Source: Streptomyces fildesensis (GTDB lineage: Bacteria > Actinomycetota > Actinomycetes > Streptomycetales > Streptomycetaceae). Taken from it: a stretch of 64,000 bases of DNA. A model generated the notes under the pieces. That model was not told the DNA's origin and searched no databases. It saw only the letters and a program-made list of their open reading frames with translations. Positions 42,239 to 50,079 of this stretch are shown in pieces (within the stretch, counting starts at the first letter, position 1; every line of letters begins with the position of its first letter). The DNA lies in NCBI RefSeq assembly GCF_016107395.1, contig NZ_JAAIKO010000017.1, positions 62,001 to 126,000 on the forward strand, given 5' to 3'. The position numbers were made by a program, and so were the translations under genes.

Positions 42239-43843
42239 TCAGGTGGAGAGCCGATCCGACGCGTTGCCCCTGGCGAGTGCTTCGTTCGCCGCGCCCACGG
42301 CCGCCTCCCGGTCGGCAGGAACCAGGCCGGTGCGAGTACGGCGATCCAGGAGGTCGGACGCGTCCAGTGCTCCTTCGTGGAGCACCGCCCAGACCAACTC
42401 GGCTGCTGTGACGGTGTGGCCGGGGGCGACGGGGGTGCGGAGTTCGGGTTCAGCGGCGCCCAGGGCGTGGACCGCCGGTGCCTCGATTCCGTAGCGCTCG
42501 ATCAGGCGGGCGGGGGCGTCGAGCGTCGTCAGGGTTCGCGGCGGCGCCGCTCCGACCAGCGGAATGGATGCGGTGCGGCACGGTCCGGCGGCGAGGCGGC
42601 GGGTGGTGACGGCGGCGTCCACCGCGTCCTGGGCCATCCGCCGGTACGTGGTGAGCTTGCCGCCGACGATCGTCGTGACGCCCTGGGGCGAGGTCAGCAC
42701 CGCGTGTCGGCGGGAGATGTCGGCGGTGCGATCCGGTCCGTGGGAGCCCGGCTCCGAGGTGGTGATGTCGAGCAGCGGACGCAGGCCGGCGAACGCGCCC
42801 ACGACATGCGTACGGTCGAGGGACACCTCGAGAGCTGATCCCAGGACGTCGAGCAGGAAGCCGACGTCCGTCTCGGGCACGTCCGGGACATCCGGGACCG
42901 GTCCCTCGATGGGCTCGTCGGTCAGTCCGACGTAGACGCGTCCGTCGCCCTGCGGCAGCACGAGGGCGAAGCGGTTGCTCTCGCCGGGAATCGGGATGTG
43001 CATCCCGGCGGTCATCATGCCGAGGTCCTGGGATCGCAGCACGAGATGGGTTCCGCGGGACGGGCGCAGTCGTACCTCCTCGACGAGACCGCCTGCCCAT
43101 ACTCCTGCCGCGTTGATCACGGCGCGGGCCCGTATCTGCGTTTCCTCACCGGTCAGTTCGTCCCGCACCCTGGCTCCGGCGCCGGTGAGCTCCAGCGCAC
43201 GGACACGGGTCAGGATCCTTGCGCCGCGGGTCGCGGCGGTGCGGGCGAGAGCGGTCACCAACCGGGCGTCGTCGCTCAGTTGGCCGTCCCAGGACAGGAG
43301 TCCGCCCCGCAGCCCGGACTGGCGCAGAGCGGGGGCGAGATGCCGGGTCTCCACCGCGGACAGATGGCGGGGGGCGGGCAGGGCGCGGCGGGAGGTGCCG
43401 GCCGATGCGCGGAGCAGGTCACCCGCTCTGAATCCGGCCCAGGTCAGTGCGGCCTGCTGCCGTGTGACCAACGGTGTCAGCGGCAGAACGAAGGGCTGGG
43501 CATGGACGAGGTGCGGGGCGGTGCGCTCCATCAGCACCCCCCGCTCGACCGCGCTTTCGTAGGCCACGTCCAGCTGGCCGGAGGCGAGGTAGCGCAGGCC
43601 GCCGTGGATCAGCTTCGAGCTCCACCGGGATGTCCCGAAAGCGAGGTCGTGGGCGTCGATCGCGGCCACCGACAGGCCGCGGGACGCTGCGTCGAGGGCG
43701 ACGCCGGCGCCGGTCGCACCGAGCCCGACGACCAGGACGTCGACTTTCATGCCGTCGGCGACCTCGGCCAGTTCCCGGGACCGGCGCCCGGCGTTCAGGG
43801 AGGAGGAGGCTCGGGCCGGACGGGGCAGCGGGTGGGAGCTCAT
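42239..43843 (-). CDS. glpD: Glycerol-3-phosphate dehydrogenase (FAD-dependent, GlpD)
   Basis: 534 residues. The FAD-binding VLVVGLGATGAGVALDAASRG lies after a ~30-residue lead. WSSKLIHGGLRYL, the GlpD signature with the substrate-binding His/Arg, follows. A C-terminal GlpD/DAO_C domain begins after NTTIVGGKLTTYRRM (seen as TTIVGGKLTTYRRMA). The enzyme oxidises sn-glycerol 3-phosphate to DHAP at the membrane, passing electrons to quinone. It is translationally coupled (ATGA) to the TetR gene upstream. With the alkyl-DHAP-synthase-like and DAG-kinase genes opposite it forms a glycerolipid module. Confidence 0.93.
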   Translation of the reverse strand: MSSHPLPRPARASSSLNAGRRSRELAEVADGMKVDVLVVGLGATGAGVALDAASRGLSVAAIDAHDLAFGTSRWSSKLIHGGLRYLASGQLDVAYESAVERGVLMERTAPHLVHAQPFVLPLTPLVTRQQAALTWAGFRAGDLLRASAGTSRRALPAPRHLSAVETRHLAPALRQSGLRGGLLSWDGQLSDDARLVTALARTAATRGARILTRVRALELTGAGARVRDELTGEETQIRARAVINAAGVWAGGLVEEVRLRPSRGTHLVLRSQDLGMMTAGMHIPIPGESNRFALVLPQGDGRVYVGLTDEPIEGPVPDVPDVPETDVGFLLDVLGSALEVSLDRTHVVGAFAGLRPLLDITTSEPGSHGPDRTADISRRHAVLTSPQGVTTIVGGKLTTYRRMAQDAVDAAVTTRRLAAGPCRTASIPLVGAAPPRTLTTLDAPARLIERYGIEAPAVHALGAAEPELRTPVAPGHTVTAAELVWAVLHEGALDASDLLDRRTRTGLVPADREAAVGAANEALARGNASDRLST

Positions 43844-44439
43844 GGCGTGAGGGTCCTCTCCAGGATCGTCCGCAGTTCATCGTCGAAAGCTGCCGCGGTC
43901 AGGTCGGGGTCGGTCTCGTCGGACATCGTGCGCAACGAAAGCGTGAAGGCCTGGGCGATGAGCAGCAGGGAACGGGCCTGCCGGACCGGGTGGTCCGCAC
44001 GGACCGATCCGTCGGCGTGCCCTTCCCGCAGGGCCGCGACGAGGAGCTCCAGCAGTGCGTCCTGACTGGCCCCCCGGCGGTCGAGCACATACGGGAGCAG
44101 CAGTTCGGGATCGACGTCGATGATCTTGTGGAAGAGCGGATGGGCGCGGAACGCCCGTACGCCGGCCGTCAGGCCGTCGACCAGCCGCACGAGGGTGGGA
44201 GCCGAGGGGTCGTGCCCGGGCAGGGCGTCCGTTGCGACGGCGACCCACTCGCGGGTCATCAGGTCGCCCACGAGTGTCCGTACGTCCGGCCACTTGCGGT
44301 ACAGCGTCATACGCGAGACCCCGGCACGCCGGGCCACGTCGGTCAGGGTGGTCCGGCGAACGCCGACGGCCAGAACGCAGTCGCGTGCCGCGTCGAGTAC
44401 AGCGCTGCTGTCCGAGTGCTTGTGACGAATGGGCGTCAT
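43840..44439 (-). CDS. TetR-family regulator of the glycerolipid module
   Basis: 199 residues. The HTH is near residues 15-58 (LAVGVRRTTLTDVARRAGVSRMTLYRKW). The C-terminal domain has WVAVATDAL and a helical ligand pocket. It lies in the same operon as glpD (4-bp overlap) and divergent to the flavoprotein gene. Its own promoter is leaderless with a -10 inside a TTACACTGTGACA palindrome-like site, consistent with autoregulation. The gene order equals mycobacterial Rv2250c next to glpD1. Confidence 0.9.
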   Translation of the reverse strand: MTPIRHKHSDSSAVLDAARDCVLAVGVRRTTLTDVARRAGVSRMTLYRKWPDVRTLVGDLMTREWVAVATDALPGHDPSAPTLVRLVDGLTAGVRAFRAHPLFHKIIDVDPELLLPYVLDRRGASQDALLELLVAALREGHADGSVRADHPVRQARSLLLIAQAFTLSLRTMSDETDPDLTAAAFDDELRTILERTLTP

Positions 44440-44443
44440 CTGT

Positions 44444-44460
44444 CACAGTGTAATGCCAGC
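44444..44460 (-). promoter_or_regulatory. Leaderless promoter and operator of tetR-glpD
   Basis: On the minus strand TACACT (TANNNT) ends seven bases before the TetR ATG. It is part of TTACACTGTGACA, an imperfect palindrome centred on CACTGTG, so repressor binding would cover the -10. Confidence 0.5.
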
Positions 44461-44510
44461 GGGGGCCGAGGAACACAGCGCCCGCGGATCCGATCGGTAA
44501 GGAAGCACTG

Positions 44511-46109
44511 ATGGTGGACATGTTGTGGAGTGGCTGGGGCGACCCGGCCAAGGCGGCACCGCTGCCCGACTCAGCGCTCGGCCTGCTGCGAGACCTGCTC
44601 GGCGTCAAGCCCCGAAGCGCCGAGGCAACCGTGCTCGGCGACATCGTCGTGCCGGAGTCCGGCCTCGGTGCCGAGGCCCGCCGGGCTCTCGCCGACTGCC
44701 TCGGCGACCCGGCCCAGCTGCGGACCGACGCGGAGACCCGGATCCGGCACACCCGTGGCAAGTCCACCCCCGACCTCCTGCGGATCCGCGCCGGCGAGGT
44801 CGACGACCTACCGGATGCCGTGCTGCTGCCGGGATCCCACCAGGACGTCCTCGACGTTCTGCGGGTCTGCGCCGAGCACGGCGTGGCGGTGGTCCCCTTC
44901 GGCGGCGGCACATCGGTGGTCGGTGGACTTGCTCCCACCGGACCGGGCCCCTTCGTCGCGCTGGACCTGCGCCGCCTGGACAGCCTGGTCTCCGTCGACG
45001 AGGTCTCCCGCACCGCGACCCTGCAGTCCGGGCTCCGCGCACCGCAGGCGGAGGCACTGCTCGCCGCACACGGCTTCACCCTGGGGCATTTCCCGCAGTC
45101 CTACGAGTGGGCGACCATCGGTGGATTCGCCGCGGCCCGCTCCAGCGGGCAGGCGTCGGCCGGCTACGGCCGGTTCGACGAGATGGTGCTGGGCCTGACG
45201 GTGGCCACGCCTGAAGGCACCCTGGAAGTGGGCCGTGCGCCCCGGTCCGCCGCCGGCCCGGACCTCCGCCAGCTGATCCTGGGTTCCGAGGGCGCGTTCG
45301 GCGTCATCACCTCGGTGACCGTACGCATCCGACCGGTCCCCGTGGTCAAGGTGTACGAGGGCTGGAGATTCGCCACCTTCGAGGCGGGCGCAACCGCACT
45401 GCGCCGACTCGCCCAGGACGGCCCGCTGCCCACCGTGCTGCGCCTCTCGGACGAGACGGAGACGCTGGTCGGACTGGCTCAGCCGGACAGCATCGGCGGA
45501 CAGCCGGCCGCCCCCCAGCCCGCCGGCGTCATGGCCGTCGCCGGGTACGAGGGCACCGCCGAGGACACGGAGAACAGGCGCGCCCAGGCAGCCGCCGTCC
45601 TGCGCTCCTGCGGAGGCGAACTCGTGGACGCGGCCGGCGAGAAGTGGGCCCATGGCCGCTACTCCGCGCCCTACCTCCGCGACTCGCTGCTCGACGCGGG
45701 TGCGTTCGCCGAGACCCTGGAGACCGCGGCCTTCTGGTCCCGCATCCCGGCCCTCTACGAAGCCGTGCGCAAGGCGCTCAACGACACCCTGACCGCGGCG
45801 GGAACCCCGCCGCTCGTCATGTGCCACATCTCCCACGTCTACGAGACCGGCGCGTCCCTCTACTTCACCGTGGTCTCGGCCCAGGGCGAGGATCCGGTCG
45901 CCCACTGGGCACCGGCCAAGCGCGCCGCCAACGACGCCATCCTCACGGCCGGCGGCACCATCACTCACCACCACGGCGTGGGGACCGATCATCGCGACTG
46001 GTACACCCAGGAGATCGGCCCGCTCGGGGTGCACGTCCTGCAGGCCGTCAAGGCGGCCCTCGACCCCGCGGGCATCCTCAACCCCGGCATCCTGCTTCCC
46101 ATCCGCTGA
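44511..46109 (+). CDS. FAD-linked oxidase, alkyl-DHAP-synthase-like
   Basis: 532 residues. The FAD-binding PCMH fold is seen in VVPFGGGTSVVGGL near 128, then VDEVSRTATLQSGL and FPQSYEWATIGGFAA. The C-terminal cap ends ITHHHGVGTDHRDW near 484, the histidine-rich loop typical of alkyldihydroxyacetone-phosphate synthases that swap acyl for alkyl on DHAP to start ether lipids. Known mycobacterial homologue: Rv2251. Whether it makes ether lipids in Streptomyces is unknown. GGAAG precedes the ATG. It is followed by a DAG kinase and faces glpD, which supplies DHAP. Confidence 0.88.
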   Translation: MVDMLWSGWGDPAKAAPLPDSALGLLRDLLGVKPRSAEATVLGDIVVPESGLGAEARRALADCLGDPAQLRTDAETRIRHTRGKSTPDLLRIRAGEVDDLPDAVLLPGSHQDVLDVLRVCAEHGVAVVPFGGGTSVVGGLAPTGPGPFVALDLRRLDSLVSVDEVSRTATLQSGLRAPQAEALLAAHGFTLGHFPQSYEWATIGGFAAARSSGQASAGYGRFDEMVLGLTVATPEGTLEVGRAPRSAAGPDLRQLILGSEGAFGVITSVTVRIRPVPVVKVYEGWRFATFEAGATALRRLAQDGPLPTVLRLSDETETLVGLAQPDSIGGQPAAPQPAGVMAVAGYEGTAEDTENRRAQAAAVLRSCGGELVDAAGEKWAHGRYSAPYLRDSLLDAGAFAETLETAAFWSRIPALYEAVRKALNDTLTAAGTPPLVMCHISHVYETGASLYFTVVSAQGEDPVAHWAPAKRAANDAILTAGGTITHHHGVGTDHRDWYTQEIGPLGVHVLQAVKAALDPAGILNPGILLPIR

Positions 46110-46140
46110 CTGGTCACTCATGCCTTTCGGAGGCACTCTC

Positions 46141-47022
46141 ATGCGACAGTTCACAGCGGTCGTCAACCCCACCGCCGGGGGCGCCACCGGAACAGCAGCC
46201 CTGCTCCCGCTGGCCCGCCTGCTCCGGCAAGCGGGAGCGCAGCTCGACACGCAGTACAGCCACAGCTTGGAACACGCGCGGGAAATCGCGCTGAAGGCAG
46301 CCGAGCAGGGGCACATCGTCCTCGCCGTCGGCGGCGACGGAATAGTGGGCTGCGTCGGCGGCGCCCTCAGCGGCACCGACGCCGTCCTCGGAATCGTCCC
46401 CGCCGGCCGCGGAAACGACTTCGCACGAGCCCTCGGTCTTCCCAACGAGCCCCCGGCGCTGGCCAAACTGCTCCTGAAGGGCACACCGCGCCGCATCGAC
46501 ACGATCGCGGTCGAGTCGGCGGCCCACACCAGAACCGTCGTCCTGGGCAGCGTCTACGCGGGCGTCGACGCGCTGGCCAACCGTCACGCCAACACCTCAC
46601 GCCTCCTGCGGGGTTCCGCCTCCTACTACGCGGGCGGCCTGCGCGCGGTGGCCACCTGGTGGGCTGCCGACTTCAGCATCACCGTGGACGGCGTCTCCCG
46701 CGAGCGACGCGGCTACACGGTCGTGGCGGCCAACTCCGCCTACTACGGCTTCGGCCGCCTCATCGCCCCGGACGCGAGCCTCGACGATGGGCTGCTGGAC
46801 GTCGTCATCATCCGCGAAGCGCCCAAGCGCCTCTTCTTCACCATCATGAACGAACTGAAGACCGGCGCGCACATCAACCGCCCCGAGATCGAGGTCCTCC
46901 GTGGCAAGGAAGTCCGCATCGTGGCGGACCGCGAGATCCCCTACGGCGCGGACGGCGAGGTCGATAACATCCTCCCCATGACGGCAAGGGTTCAGCCCGG
47001 GGCGCTTCGCGTCCTGTGCTGA
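46141..47022 (+). CDS. Diacylglycerol/lipid kinase (DAGK_cat)
   Basis: 293 residues. The start MRQFTAVVNPTAGG and the nucleotide motif LAVGGDGIV near 64, followed by LGIVPAGRGNDFAR, identify the DAGK/YegS family. The C-terminal half has ASLDDGLLDVVIIRE, a family hallmark. It phosphorylates diacylglycerol or a related lipid at the inner membrane face. The ATG has GGAGG eight bases ahead; the ATG at 46120 is less likely. It lies 31 bp after the alkyl-DHAP-synthase-like stop, so both are one operon (cf. Rv2252). Confidence 0.92.
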   Translation: MRQFTAVVNPTAGGATGTAALLPLARLLRQAGAQLDTQYSHSLEHAREIALKAAEQGHIVLAVGGDGIVGCVGGALSGTDAVLGIVPAGRGNDFARALGLPNEPPALAKLLLKGTPRRIDTIAVESAAHTRTVVLGSVYAGVDALANRHANTSRLLRGSASYYAGGLRAVATWWAADFSITVDGVSRERRGYTVVAANSAYYGFGRLIAPDASLDDGLLDVVIIREAPKRLFFTIMNELKTGAHINRPEIEVLRGKEVRIVADREIPYGADGEVDNILPMTARVQPGALRVLC

Positions 47023-47055
47023 TGCGTCGCTGACGCACCGTGCGGGGCGCTCGCA

Positions 47056-47102
47056 CCGATGCGTTCGGCCGGGGCCGGTACGGCCCCGGCCGAACGCATC
47101 GG
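47056..47102. terminator. 22-bp perfect hairpin, bidirectional terminator
   Basis: ccgatgcgttcggccggggccg is repeated as its exact complement after a 3-base loop. It lies between the convergent DAG-kinase and glycolipid-binding-domain genes and can stop both transcripts. Confidence 0.8.
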
Positions 47103-47144
47103 CGATCTCCTGCGATCCAGGGCGGTCGGCGGAGCAGGAGGCAC

Positions 47145-47693
47145 TCACCTGCGCTGAGCCAAACCCGGGTACGTGACGACGAGACCGTCGGCGTCCAGAG
47201 TGAGATCCGCCCGGTACGTGCCCGAGGCGTAGCGCACGCGGTTCGCGCCGAGGTGGGTGTAGGTCTGTCGGTTGGGCTGGACCGTGAGGTCCGGGACGCG
47301 GATCCAGGCCATCAGGAAGTCCTGCTCGCCCGGGACGCGGTGCAGGGCATGGCGCAGCACCGGCATGGTGTTGGTCAGCGGGGACAGGCCGAGGTCGCAG
47401 TCGAGCGCGCTGCCCAGGTCGGGCGCCGGTTCACCGTTCACCGTCCATCGTCCGTCCTGGGTGCGACGCAGGTCCAACTCGACGGTCCTGCTCGCCATTT
47501 CGGAGGTGGCCCGCAGTCGGCGGGTCACGAAGTCTTCCGTGGTGTCGAGTTCGTACGTGATCCAGTAGGGCTCGGGCACTGTGCCGACCACGCGGCCACG
47601 TGCCCGCAGTGAGGTGTCGTCGACCTCGATCCACGCTGTCTCGTAACCGTCGCTCTCGCTGACCGCCCAGGTCAGGACATGAGATGTGGTCAT
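47145..47693 (-). CDS. Putative glycolipid-binding domain protein
   Basis: 182 residues with the features of the glycolipid-binding family (PF06475): YETAWIEVDDTSLRARG, ITYELDTTEDFVTRRLR, DGRWTVNGEPAPDLGSALDC and later FLMAWIRVPDLTVQP. The fold is a beta barrel; direct binding of glycolipid is known for a few relatives only. No signal peptide is present. It overlaps the upstream TetR stop (ATGA), so it is coupled to that regulator. Confidence 0.82.
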   Translation of the reverse strand: MTTSHVLTWAVSESDGYETAWIEVDDTSLRARGRVVGTVPEPYWITYELDTTEDFVTRRLRATSEMASRTVELDLRRTQDGRWTVNGEPAPDLGSALDCDLGLSPLTNTMPVLRHALHRVPGEQDFLMAWIRVPDLTVQPNRQTYTHLGANRVRYASGTYRADLTLDADGLVVTYPGLAQRR

Positions 47694-48433
47694 CGTTCCA
47701 TGCTAGCGAGAGGCGGTGACGGCCTGCCGGTCGTCAGGGTGTCGAGGCGGGCCGCTGCCGCGTCCAGGACGAGGTCCAGGGTTTTGGTGTAGGCGCTGCG
47801 GCCCATTTCGGCCTGCAGCAGGCGCGTGGTGGCGGCGATGTGGGGGTGGGTGGTGCTCGGCAGGGAGGCGTAGGTCCGCTCCCAGACCTGCCGCTCGGCC
47901 TCCCGGGCCTGCGGCGGGAGCGCGGCGCTGGCGGCGTCCAGGGCCGCGTAGGCCAGGCCTGTGTCGACGAAGGTGTGGTACATCCGGACCGCCTCGGGGT
48001 CCGGGAAACCGCCGCGGCGCAGTACGCCCAGGATCGACTCGATGGCGAAGGCCTCGTGCGGCCGTCCGGTGACCCGGTAGGCCGCCAGCATCGCGGCCTG
48101 CGGGTGCTCGAGATAGGCGGAGTGGATCCGCAGGCCCAGTTCGCGCAGGTCGGCGCGCCAGTCGCCGACCGGGGCCCAGCCGGCGAAGGCCTGGCCGATC
48201 AGCTCGTCGGCGACGGCGAGCAGCAGGTCGTCGGTGTTGCGGAAGTACCGGTAGAGCGCGCTGGGGTCCGCGCCCAGTGCCGCGCCCAGCCGCCGTACGG
48301 TCAGCGCGGCCGATCCGTGCTGGCGGATCAGCCGCAGCGCGGTCTCGACGATCAGTGCTTCGGACAGCACCGTGCCCTGCTTCGTGGGGCGGCGGCGCGG
48401 CCGCGCGGTCCCGGGGATCTGCCGGTCGGTCAT
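47690..48433 (-). CDS. TetR-family regulator with TetR_C-type domain
   Basis: 247 residues. After a basic lead (RPRRRPTKQG) the HTH is ALIVETALRLIRQHGSAALT then LGADPSALYRYFRNTDDLL. The C-terminal half resembles TetR_C proteins that bind tetracycline-like ligands. It is divergent from an amino-acid permease and coupled to the glycolipid-binding gene. A GTCAA-n5-TTGAC site lies 14 bp upstream and is its likely operator. Confidence 0.9.
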   Translation of the reverse strand: MTDRQIPGTARPRRRPTKQGTVLSEALIVETALRLIRQHGSAALTVRRLGAALGADPSALYRYFRNTDDLLLAVADELIGQAFAGWAPVGDWRADLRELGLRIHSAYLEHPQAAMLAAYRVTGRPHEAFAIESILGVLRRGGFPDPEAVRMYHTFVDTGLAYAALDAASAALPPQAREAERQVWERTYASLPSTTHPHIAATTRLLQAEMGRSAYTKTLDLVLDAAAARLDTLTTGRPSPPLASMER

Positions 48434-48446
48434 GGCCGGAGCTTAT

Positions 48447-48461
48447 GTCAACACCATTGAC
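48447..48461. promoter_or_regulatory. GTCAA-n5-TTGAC palindrome, TetR operator
   Basis: A perfect 5-bp inverted repeat overlaps a second one (AACAC-n7-GTGTT). It lies in the 51-bp gap between divergent TetR and permease genes; TTGACG inside it may also be the permease -35. Confidence 0.6.
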
Positions 48462-48484
48462 GTGTTAAGAGCCCGCAGGATTGC

Positions 48485-50020
48485 ATGTCGCTCCAACCCA
48501 GTCCCGAGCGAAGCGGTGGCCCGATGGCAACAGACATGAGACGGTCGCTCGGCGTACTGGACGGCGTGGTCATCGCCGCGTCCACCACCGCCGCGACCAC
48601 CAGCATCGGCCTCGGGATGGGGCTGCTCACCGGGATCGTCGGCTTGCATCTGCCGATCATCATGCTGCTCGCCTTCCTGCCGATCCTGGGGATCGCCGCG
48701 GCCTACTCCCGGCTCAACCGGGTCGAGCCCAACTGCGGCAACAGCTACGTCTGGGTCGGCCGCTCGGTCAGCCCCTGGCTGGGGTTCCTCTCCGGCTGGG
48801 TGAACGTCGTCGGAACCGTCGTCTTCCTCGCCTACACCACGACCGTGACCGGATCGGCCCTGATCCAGCTCGCCGGCCAGGCGGGACTGCACCGCCTGGC
48901 CGGACTGACCCTGAATCCCGACAGCACGCTGCAATCGACGCTGCTCGGGATGACGGTGCTGGTGGCCGCCACGCTCGCCGCCGTCACCGGGGCCGACGTC
49001 GCCGCGCGCTTGCAGCGCTATCTCCTGGGCTTCGAGTACTTGGTGCTGCTGGGCTTCTGCGGGTACGGCCTCTTCGCCGGCACCCAGCCGTTCAGCCTCG
49101 ACTGGTTCAACCCCTTCACGATCCCCTCGCTCGCCGCGCTGGCCCAGGGCATGGTGGTGGCGGTGTTCTGCTACTGGGGCTTCGACGCCGCCTTCAGCGT
49201 CAGCGAGGAGGTGCGCGACCCGCGTGACGCCTCCCGCAGCGGCCTGATCACGGTGTTCACCATGCTCGGTCTGTTCCTTCTCGGCGCGGTGGCCTTCCAG
49301 CGGGTCCTCTCCTCCGGCCAGCTCGTCGACAACGGTGCGCAGGGGCTGACCTACTTCGGCAACCAGCTGGCCCACCAGCCGCTCGCGGCACTGCCCCTGG
49401 TCGCGCTGACCTTCTCCGCCGTGGCCTCGCTGCAGGCCGGAGTGATCCCCACGGTGCGCGGGCTGTTCGCCATGGGCCGCGACCGCACCGTCGGCCCGGT
49501 CTGGACCCGCATCCACCCGAAGTACGGGACGCCCGCGGCGGGAACGCTGCTCCTCGGTGCGATCGCCGCCGTGGTCGCGGCGCTCTCCCTGGTCATCCCG
49601 AAGGTCAGCGAGCTGATCAGCGCCTCGGTCAGTGCCATCGGCATCGTCGTCGCGCTCTCCTACGGTCTGACCGCCGTCGCCGCCGCCGTGCGCTTCCGCG
49701 GGCTGCTGCGCAACACCCTCTGGGAGGGCGTGCGGGCGGTCGTGCTGCCGGTGCTCAGCGCACTGGTCCTGTTCGCCCTCGCCGGGTACATGTGCTGGGG
49801 GTACGCCACCTCAGCCGACCACTTCGCACTGCGGGCGGACAACGGCTGGTTCCTGCTGCAGATGCCGGTGCTGATGATCCTCTCCGGGCTGCTGGTCGCC
49901 GGCTGGGCCAAGTGGGGCCGCAAGTCGCCCTACTTCGCCGCCGGCCAGGCCACCGATGCCGGCGCGGCGGACCTGCTCTCCGCCGAGCCCACCACCGTCC
50001 CAACCTCCGCGACCATCTGA
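48485..50020 (+). CDS. APC-superfamily amino-acid/amine permease
   Basis: 511 residues, 12 predicted helices. Features typical of the APC family are GVVIAASTTAATTSIGLGMG in helix 1 and YWGFDAAFSVSEEVRDPRDA between helices 5 and 6. It imports an amino acid or amine with cation symport. An ATG at 48524 is an equally possible start. It is followed 59 bp later by an amidohydrolase, so the pair may take up and hydrolyse one substrate, under the adjacent TetR. Confidence 0.88.
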   Translation: MSLQPSPERSGGPMATDMRRSLGVLDGVVIAASTTAATTSIGLGMGLLTGIVGLHLPIIMLLAFLPILGIAAAYSRLNRVEPNCGNSYVWVGRSVSPWLGFLSGWVNVVGTVVFLAYTTTVTGSALIQLAGQAGLHRLAGLTLNPDSTLQSTLLGMTVLVAATLAAVTGADVAARLQRYLLGFEYLVLLGFCGYGLFAGTQPFSLDWFNPFTIPSLAALAQGMVVAVFCYWGFDAAFSVSEEVRDPRDASRSGLITVFTMLGLFLLGAVAFQRVLSSGQLVDNGAQGLTYFGNQLAHQPLAALPLVALTFSAVASLQAGVIPTVRGLFAMGRDRTVGPVWTRIHPKYGTPAAGTLLLGAIAAVVAALSLVIPKVSELISASVSAIGIVVALSYGLTAVAAAVRFRGLLRNTLWEGVRAVVLPVLSALVLFALAGYMCWGYATSADHFALRADNGWFLLQMPVLMILSGLLVAGWAKWGRKSPYFAAGQATDAGAADLLSAEPTTVPTSATI

Positions 50021-50079
50021 ACCACCCACCCGACGACCTGACGCCCTCCGCCCCACCGAAACGACATATGGAGCAGTCC

